NCBI GenBank assembly: GCA_023429995.1
Contig: JAEZCE010000093.1
Coordinates: forward strand, 124,001 to 188,000
Length of the DNA stretch: 64,000 bases
Direction: 5' to 3'
Source: Bacillota bacterium
Lineage (GTDB): Bacteria > Bacillota > UBA4882 > UBA8346
A model generated the notes under the pieces. That model had not been told where the DNA came from and ran no database searches. It worked only from the letters and a program-made list of their open reading frames with translations. Shown in pieces: positions 59,269 through 64,000 of the stretch (its first letter is position 1; each line of letters begins with the position of its first letter). The position numbers and the translations under genes were made by a program.

Positions 59269-59721
59269 TTAAATAAAATACATGGGTTCCTCGGGAAGAA
59301 CCGTTTTGGCCCGCTCTGCCAGATCCTGAAGGGTAACACTATCTAAAAATTCATTGATTTTATCACGGAGTTCCTCCCAGAAGGAGCGGGTGATGCAGAT
59401 TTTGTCCCGTTCACAATAAGAAGCGTTGCTATTGCCGTCTCCCACACAATGCACGGGAATAATCGGTCCTTCTAAAGCTCGCAGAATTTGTCCGACGGTG
59501 ATTTCAGCAGCTCCCTGCCCCAGTTCATAACCGCCCTGGGCTCCCCTGGAAGCTCTAACTAAGCCGGCTTTGCGTAAACTGGTAAAGACTTGCTCCAGAT
59601 AAGATTCGGAAATTCCTTGACGTTCAGCTATGACGCGGAGGGCTAAAGGACCCTCTGTTGTATGAAGAGCCATATCAACCATCGCGCGAAGCCCATAACG
59701 TCCGCGTGTTGAAATTTGCAT
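59269..59721 (-). CDS. Rrf2-family regulator (IscR/CymR-like)
   Basis: A 150-aa Rrf2 winged-helix protein: MQISTRGRYGLRAMVDMA, LEQVFTSLRKAGLVRASRGAQGGYEL. Three cysteines spaced C-x10-C-x5-C (HCVGDG...SYCERDKIC) resemble, but do not match, the IscR Fe-S ligands (C-x5-C-x5-C). It may bind an Fe-S cluster or act as a CymR-type cysteine regulator. AAGGAG precedes the ATG. The neighbouring genes for Fe-S proteins and cysteine degradation fit either role. Confidence 0.9.
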   Translation of the reverse strand: MQISTRGRYGLRAMVDMALHTTEGPLALRVIAERQGISESYLEQVFTSLRKAGLVRASRGAQGGYELGQGAAEITVGQILRALEGPIIPVHCVGDGNSNASYCERDKICITRSFWEELRDKINEFLDSVTLQDLAERAKTVLPEEPMYFI

Positions 59722-59910
59722 GATAAATACTCCTTTCCTATAAAGAAAAGAACAGTAAATTGATAGGTTTTAAAATTATTCTACCATAAATGGCGCAGAC
59801 AGGCAAGTAAACATGTATCTTCATCAGAACTTCAAACTTTTTTGATAAAATGGGGCAAAGGTAGCGTTATAATATGGGTAAGGAAAAGATACAAGGAGGT
59901 TATCGCGGTT

Positions 59911-60723
59911 GTGAAGATTAAACAGCTTTGGCAGTCTAGTTTAACATGGATTTTGCTTTTGTGGTGTATTTTATCAGTAATTTACCATTGCCCGTTATGG
60001 GTGGTGCTCGCCGGGGTGGTGGCTTGGGTTTTGGTGGTATTTTTATGGGCACCGGGGGTTTTTTGGAATCATTGGAGCCATTTCACATTGAACCAGCAGA
60101 AAAAAGAAAGAAGGCTTACCAAGGCAGTCAGCTATAAGCCATTAGTTTTTCAACCTTATTTGTCCCTGGCAACAATGTATATTCGCCAAAAGCGTTGGCC
60201 GGAAGCAACTTCGGTTTTAGAATCCGCTGTTGAATTGGACCATCCTCGTTCCGGACAGAATGCCAGGATTCTCTTGGCGATTGCCTACCGGGAATCCGCC
60301 AACTATGATAAAGCAGTAGAAGTGTTAACCAACTTGGTTCGCCGGGGAGTAGAAAATTATGTGGTCGCTCTCAATTTGGCGACAACCTTATTTAAGGTCG
60401 GTAGACTCGAAGAGGCCTTAAAAGCGGCGGAAAAGGCCCGCTCTCTGGATTTAAAAGCCACCCAGCCGGTCTTGTTGATGGGACGTATCCATTTTGAGCA
60501 GGGAGAGTTTGATAAAGCCAGGGATGATTACCAATGGTCGATTCAGCATTTATCATGGCCGGTGGAGTCATACTACTGGTTGGGCCGGGCTGAATATGAA
60601 CTTGGAGATATAGAATCAGCCCGTGAACATTTAAAAATTGCGGTAACCAAGATCAAGGATGAGCCGGACATGTCCGATATTTCAGCGTCAGAAGCAGAAG
60701 CATGGGAAAAGAAGCTTGGCTGA
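59911..60723 (+). CDS. Membrane-anchored TPR protein
   Basis: About 270 aa. Two N-terminal membrane segments (LTWILLLWCILSVIYH, WVVLAGVVAWVLVVFLW) are followed by about five tetratricopeptide repeats (YLSLATMYIRQKRWPEATSV, ILLAIAYRESANYDKAVEVL, VALNLATTLFKVGRLEEALK, VLLMGRIHFEQGEFDKARDD, YYWLGRAEYELGDIESAREH). AAGGAGGT lies ten bases before GTG 59911, chosen over a farther upstream start. A scaffold at the inner membrane is likely. It lies upstream of the two-component pair but with its own spacing. Confidence 0.82.
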   Translation: MKIKQLWQSSLTWILLLWCILSVIYHCPLWVVLAGVVAWVLVVFLWAPGVFWNHWSHFTLNQQKKERRLTKAVSYKPLVFQPYLSLATMYIRQKRWPEATSVLESAVELDHPRSGQNARILLAIAYRESANYDKAVEVLTNLVRRGVENYVVALNLATTLFKVGRLEEALKAAEKARSLDLKATQPVLLMGRIHFEQGEFDKARDDYQWSIQHLSWPVESYYWLGRAEYELGDIESAREHLKIAVTKIKDEPDMSDISASEAEAWEKKLG

Positions 60724-60820
60724 ACGAGTCATTTTTAACCTCGATCATTCAAGTCTTATTGTTGAGAGAATTTAAAGCAAAAGATAGTTAAAATATAATT
60801 AATCCGGGGAGAAATTTGAT

Positions 60821-61519
60821 TTGGCGGAAACAAAAAAAATCCTCGTTGTCGACGATGAACCTAGAATCGTTGAAGTGGTAACCTCTTACTTAATGAATAG
60901 CGGATATAAGGTTTTTCAGGCCGAAACCGGCCGGCAGGCGCTGGAAGTTTTTCAGAAGGTCAATCCGCATTTGGTCGTGTTGGATTTGATGCTGCCGGAT
61001 ATGATGGGGGAAGAAGTATGCCAAAGGATACGCCGGATCTCCCCAGCCCCAATCATTATGCTGACTGCAAAAGTGGCGGAGGAGGATCTTCTAAACGGAT
61101 TGCATCTGGGGGCTGATGATTATCTAACCAAGCCTTTTAGTCCCAGGGAATTGATGGCCCGAATCGAAGTGATTTTCCGGAGGACTTTTCATGAAGCGGT
61201 ACCCCTTGCCGGCCATCTTTCCTTTAACCAGGACGACTTGATAATTGATGCCTTAAAACATGAGGTCCGAAAGCAGGGTCATGTTGTCAATCTTACCCCC
61301 AATGAATACAAAATTTTGATGTCACTTGTAAGGTATCCTCAAAAGGCCTTTACCCGGGATGAATTGTTAACTTTGGCATTGGGAGAGGATTATCAGGGCT
61401 TTGATCGCACCATTGACACCCATATTAAAAATTTACGGCAAAAAATCGAAACCGATCCCAAAAATCCGCTCTATATCTTGACCCTCCATGGTGTGGGTTA
61501 TCGTTTTGGTGGTGAATAG
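60821..61519 (+). CDS. OmpR-family response regulator
   Basis: A 232-aa regulator. The receiver domain has D11-D12 (VVDDEPR), the phosphorylated D55 (VVLDLMLPD) and K104 (LTKPFSP). The C-terminal winged helix has LTPNEYKILMSLV and RTIDTHIKNLRQKIE with HGVGYRFGGE at the end. It starts with TTG 60821, behind GGGGAGA. The sensor kinase gene begins at the base after its stop codon, so the two are one transcription unit. Target genes unknown. Confidence 0.93.
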   Translation: MAETKKILVVDDEPRIVEVVTSYLMNSGYKVFQAETGRQALEVFQKVNPHLVVLDLMLPDMMGEEVCQRIRRISPAPIIMLTAKVAEEDLLNGLHLGADDYLTKPFSPRELMARIEVIFRRTFHEAVPLAGHLSFNQDDLIIDALKHEVRKQGHVVNLTPNEYKILMSLVRYPQKAFTRDELLTLALGEDYQGFDRTIDTHIKNLRQKIETDPKNPLYILTLHGVGYRFGGE

Positions 61520-62941
61520 ATGATATTAAGCCTAAGACACCGTTTGTCCTTATCCTATATTCTGGTGGCCCTGATAGGGGTGGTTATTATCGGAGTGCTG
61601 GCTAACTTTTTGCTAGAGCAGCAGTTCCGTAGATATGTCCGCCAAAATCAGGAACGTCTTAACATGCAAATGATTACGGCCATCAGCCGGGAATATAATC
61701 CCGGCGATTGGTGGAATACCGAAGCCATTAATGAAATCGGAATGAATGCCTTGGAACAAGGATTGATTTTGCGGATTTGGGATACCGGCGGGCGGATGGT
61801 TTGGGATGCCATGACCCATAATCGCGGTATGTGCCAGCAAATGATAGTCCATATGGCCCGCAATATGCAAAGCCGTTACCCCAATTGGAAAGGCGGCTAT
61901 ACTGAACGCGATTATGATTTGCTGAATCATTTCAAAAAAGTAGGGAGTGTTAAGATTGGTTACTATGGACCCTTCTTTTACACGGATCGAGATTTGCTTT
62001 TTATTAATACACTGAACCGTCTGCTTTTCGGGGTGGCTATATTAGCATTATTGACTGCTTTGGCGGCGGGTTCATGGACTGCCAAGAGGATTAGTAAACC
62101 GATTTCAGGGGTGATTCAAACTGCCCAGTCGATTTCCGGCGGCAATTATCAGGTTCAGCATTATCCGCGACACAATATCCGGGAAATAAACCAGCTTAAT
62201 CTGGCTATGACTGAGATGGCGGCAGCTTTAAGGAAACAAGAGACTTTGCGTAAACAATTAACCGCCGATGTGGCCCATGAACTTCGAACACCGCTCGCTA
62301 CTTTGCAGAGCCATTTGGAAGCGATGCTCGACGGTATCTGGGACCCGGATCACCTGAGGCTGAAAACCTGTCATGATGAAGTTAAACGGATTTCCCGGAT
62401 GGTTAAAGATTTGGAGCGGTTAAGCAAATTTGAAAGCGGCCGGTTAATTCTGGAAACGACAGAATTTGATGTAAAGGAACTCATTGATCATTTGCTGCTG
62501 AATTACCAGCCTGAGGCCGACCAGAACGGCATTAAATTGGTTTCTAAAGGTGAGCGGACGTTAATACGGGCCGATAGAGATAAGATGAGCCAATTGTTGA
62601 TCAATTTGATCGCCAACGGTCTCAAATATACCCCGTCCGGAGGGATGATCGAAGTAAACTGCCAGGAATCCGTTTTGGAGGTTATAGTCACTGTCCGTGA
62701 CAGTGGATGCGGGATCCCTGCGGAAGACTTGCCTTTTATTTTTGAGCGCTTTTACCGGGCTGATAAGTCCAGAAATAGGCTCACCGGAGGTTCGGGAATC
62801 GGTCTTACCATTGTCAAGTCTATCGTTGAAGCTCATGGCGGCGCCATCCGGGTAAAGAGTGAGTTGGATATGGGAACGGAGTTTACCATTGTTTTTCCGA
62901 AAAACAACCAAGAAAAAAATCAGGGAGTCCAAATGCCATGA
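61520..62941 (+). CDS. Sensor histidine kinase
   Basis: A 473-aa membrane kinase. Membrane segments lie near 12-30 (ILVALIGVVIIGVLANFLL) and 165-190, flanking an extracytoplasmic sensor region (FRRYVRQNQERLNMQMITAI, WKGGYTERDYDLLNHF). HAMP follows, then the HisKA domain with H253 in DVAHELRTPLATL, and the ATPase domain with NLIANGLKYTP, DSGCGIPAEDLPFIFERFYR and GSGIGLTIVKSIVEAHGG. Partner of the regulator upstream. The signal is unknown. Confidence 0.93.
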   Translation: MILSLRHRLSLSYILVALIGVVIIGVLANFLLEQQFRRYVRQNQERLNMQMITAISREYNPGDWWNTEAINEIGMNALEQGLILRIWDTGGRMVWDAMTHNRGMCQQMIVHMARNMQSRYPNWKGGYTERDYDLLNHFKKVGSVKIGYYGPFFYTDRDLLFINTLNRLLFGVAILALLTALAAGSWTAKRISKPISGVIQTAQSISGGNYQVQHYPRHNIREINQLNLAMTEMAAALRKQETLRKQLTADVAHELRTPLATLQSHLEAMLDGIWDPDHLRLKTCHDEVKRISRMVKDLERLSKFESGRLILETTEFDVKELIDHLLLNYQPEADQNGIKLVSKGERTLIRADRDKMSQLLINLIANGLKYTPSGGMIEVNCQESVLEVIVTVRDSGCGIPAEDLPFIFERFYRADKSRNRLTGGSGIGLTIVKSIVEAHGGAIRVKSELDMGTEFTIVFPKNNQEKNQGVQMP

Positions 62942-63018
62942 AACCGAATGAAATTGCTCTAATCTACGGCCTTTCTCCCCGGTTCCCAATCCGATATCTC
63001 GGTAAGACCAATGAGAAA

Positions 63019-64000
63019 TCAAATTTTACGGTACCACGGTTTATTTAGGTTTGTGTTCCCCAATTGCTGCAGGTAAATCAAGGACAGGGTCAGGATGATG
63101 ACGAAAACGGCAATTAGGATGCCGTATAACCGGGAATTCGTATCAACATAAGAATTCAACATGAATTTGAATAGAAAAAGCAAGGGTTTATGGGTTGCTA
63201 AAATGATCAGGGAGTGGTGGCCCAGAAAATTGAAACCATGAATGAAACCGATTTTATAGCCGATAACCAGCAAACCCATAATCGCTATGATGGCTGTCAG
63301 ATAAAAGAGAAAATAATTTCCCAGATTGTTACTGAACATGCTAACTTTGGGAATTCCACTCAGGTTGATGTTTAAACGCGCCAGGTAAAAATGGAGCGCC
63401 TGGCAAAAAACAAAAAAAAGCATCACGGCGCTCCATTTTAATTTTTTCATCGGTTCGGTCCAATTCCATTTCCGGAAGCAATGGCCCAGGAAAAAGAAAA
63501 CCAAGGCGGTGAATGCCACATCCGTTTTAAAGGGCAAGAAAATCCGTTCCGCCCCTAAATAATAACCCACACCCGATATGGCAAGAACGGCCATTACAAG
63601 GAATCCAGGTTTTTTCAATGAATTATCCAGGCACCAAAACAGTAAATTGACTACCATCAAGCAGGTGAGAAACCAAATGGAATCATTGCCGCCGTTTTTC
63701 CCGCTTCCATTGAAGAGCGATAGAATTTTGGGGAGATGCGGGCCGATTAAATCCTGCCGCTCCTGGAAACCAAGCATGACCAAATAAAATGTCCATGACA
63801 ATATCGTAAATAGGATATAAGGCACATAGAGCCGGATGATTTTCGATGACAAGAATTCTTTCAGGGGTTTATTTTTATAAAGAAACCCGGAAATAAAAAA
63901 GAACAATGGCATATGAAATGAGTAAATCAAGACAGAACGCGGAAGCATGGTATGTCCCCAGACCACCAGGAAGATGCCGATGCCTTTCAATAGGTCGATA
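63019..64000 (-). CDS. Acyltransferase family 3 membrane protein (partial)
   Basis: At least 326 aa, cut by the right edge: the frame remains open at base 64000, reading IDLLKGIGIFLVVWGH at the start of the family. An apparent start at 63990 is internal. About nine to ten membrane segments follow, typical of OafA/NodX/fucose-4-O-acetylase-like enzymes that acetylate surface polysaccharides. Catalytic His in VVWGHTMLP and Arg in KIIRLYVPYILF fit the family. The true start is outside the window. Confidence 0.85.
   Translation of the reverse strand, partial: IDLLKGIGIFLVVWGHTMLPRSVLIYSFHMPLFFFISGFLYKNKPLKEFLSSKIIRLYVPYILFTILSWTFYLVMLGFQERQDLIGPHLPKILSLFNGSGKNGGNDSIWFLTCLMVVNLLFWCLDNSLKKPGFLVMAVLAISGVGYYLGAERIFLPFKTDVAFTALVFFFLGHCFRKWNWTEPMKKLKWSAVMLFFVFCQALHFYLARLNINLSGIPKVSMFSNNLGNYFLFYLTAIIAIMGLLVIGYKIGFIHGFNFLGHHSLIILATHKPLLFLFKFMLNSYVDTNSRLYGILIAVFVIILTLSLIYLQQLGNTNLNKPWYRKI

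Noticed and set aside
63990..63990. Start of the acyltransferase at 63990
   Set aside because: The upstream codons continue the conserved IDLLKGIGIFLVVWGH segment to the window edge, so the gene is truncated rather than starting here.

Overview
The window comes from a Bacillota-type bacterium that appears to have an outer membrane. Firmicute features are AGGAGG ribosome sites, TTG and GTG starts, an S-box (SAM-I) riboswitch, a yybP-ykoY riboswitch, an OmpR/HK pair and CymR/IscR-like and ArsR regulators. Two exported beta-barrel-like proteins end in a C-terminal Phe (22739-23794 and 37678-38253), which points to a diderm lineage such as Limnochordia/Hydrogenispora, Negativicutes or Halanaerobiales. 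The exact lineage is inference. No tRNA, rRNA, CRISPR, prophage or intact transposase was seen.

Layout. (1) 1-14.2 kb: a selenium/molybdenum-linked purine-catabolism cluster like E. coli ygeW-xdhD: two PLP enzymes, carbamate kinase, YgeY hydrolase, a YgfJ-XdhD fusion, the 2Fe-2S and FAD hydroxylase subunits, SsnA and YgfK, with a convergent MogA-type gene. (2) 14.3-17.9 kb: a yybP-ykoY manganese riboswitch, a P-type cation ATPase, and an overlapping gene for a detached, degenerate ATPase N-domain. (3) 18.0-27.9 kb: an operon with a cytoplasmic binding-protein-like protein, a HypB/UreG-like GTPase, a soluble ABC ATPase and two methyltransferases. A porin plus FecBCD-type importer operon follows, driven by a near-identical promoter/operator, then a conserved-looking 310-aa protein of unknown function. 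(4) 28-34.9 kb: a DUF2807 protein, a GH30 xylanase with CBM2, a tandem repeat, TcdA, a MITE-like element, a low-GC gene remnant and MetY. (5) 35.4-37.5 kb: a second ABC ATPase/GTPase pair followed by an Fe-S protein. (6) 37.7-53.7 kb: outer-membrane protein, nitroreductases, two TetR regulators, small accessory genes, sulfur-amino-acid genes (metA with S-box, cysK, second metY), a chemoreceptor and a CoA-disulfide-reductase/rhodanese/TusA/DsrE fusion with its ArsR regulator. (7) 54-64 kb: a deleted NifX-like gene with Mrp ATPase, cysteine desulfidase, gene tails left by a deletion, a serine hydrolase, a NapH-like polyferredoxin, an Rrf2 regulator, a TPR protein, a two-component system and an acyltransferase cut by the right edge.

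The strongest candidate for an undescribed system is the pair of paralogous GTPase + soluble ABC ATPase modules (19194-21100 and 35385-36898). One copy travels with a cytosolic binding-protein-like protein and two methyltransferases, the other with an Fe-S protein. The first operon shares a promoter/operator with the importer operon beside it. The content suggests an energy-driven metal or metallocofactor capture and assembly pathway. That function is inference; the gene pairing, the cysteine motifs and the shared operator are visible in the sequence.
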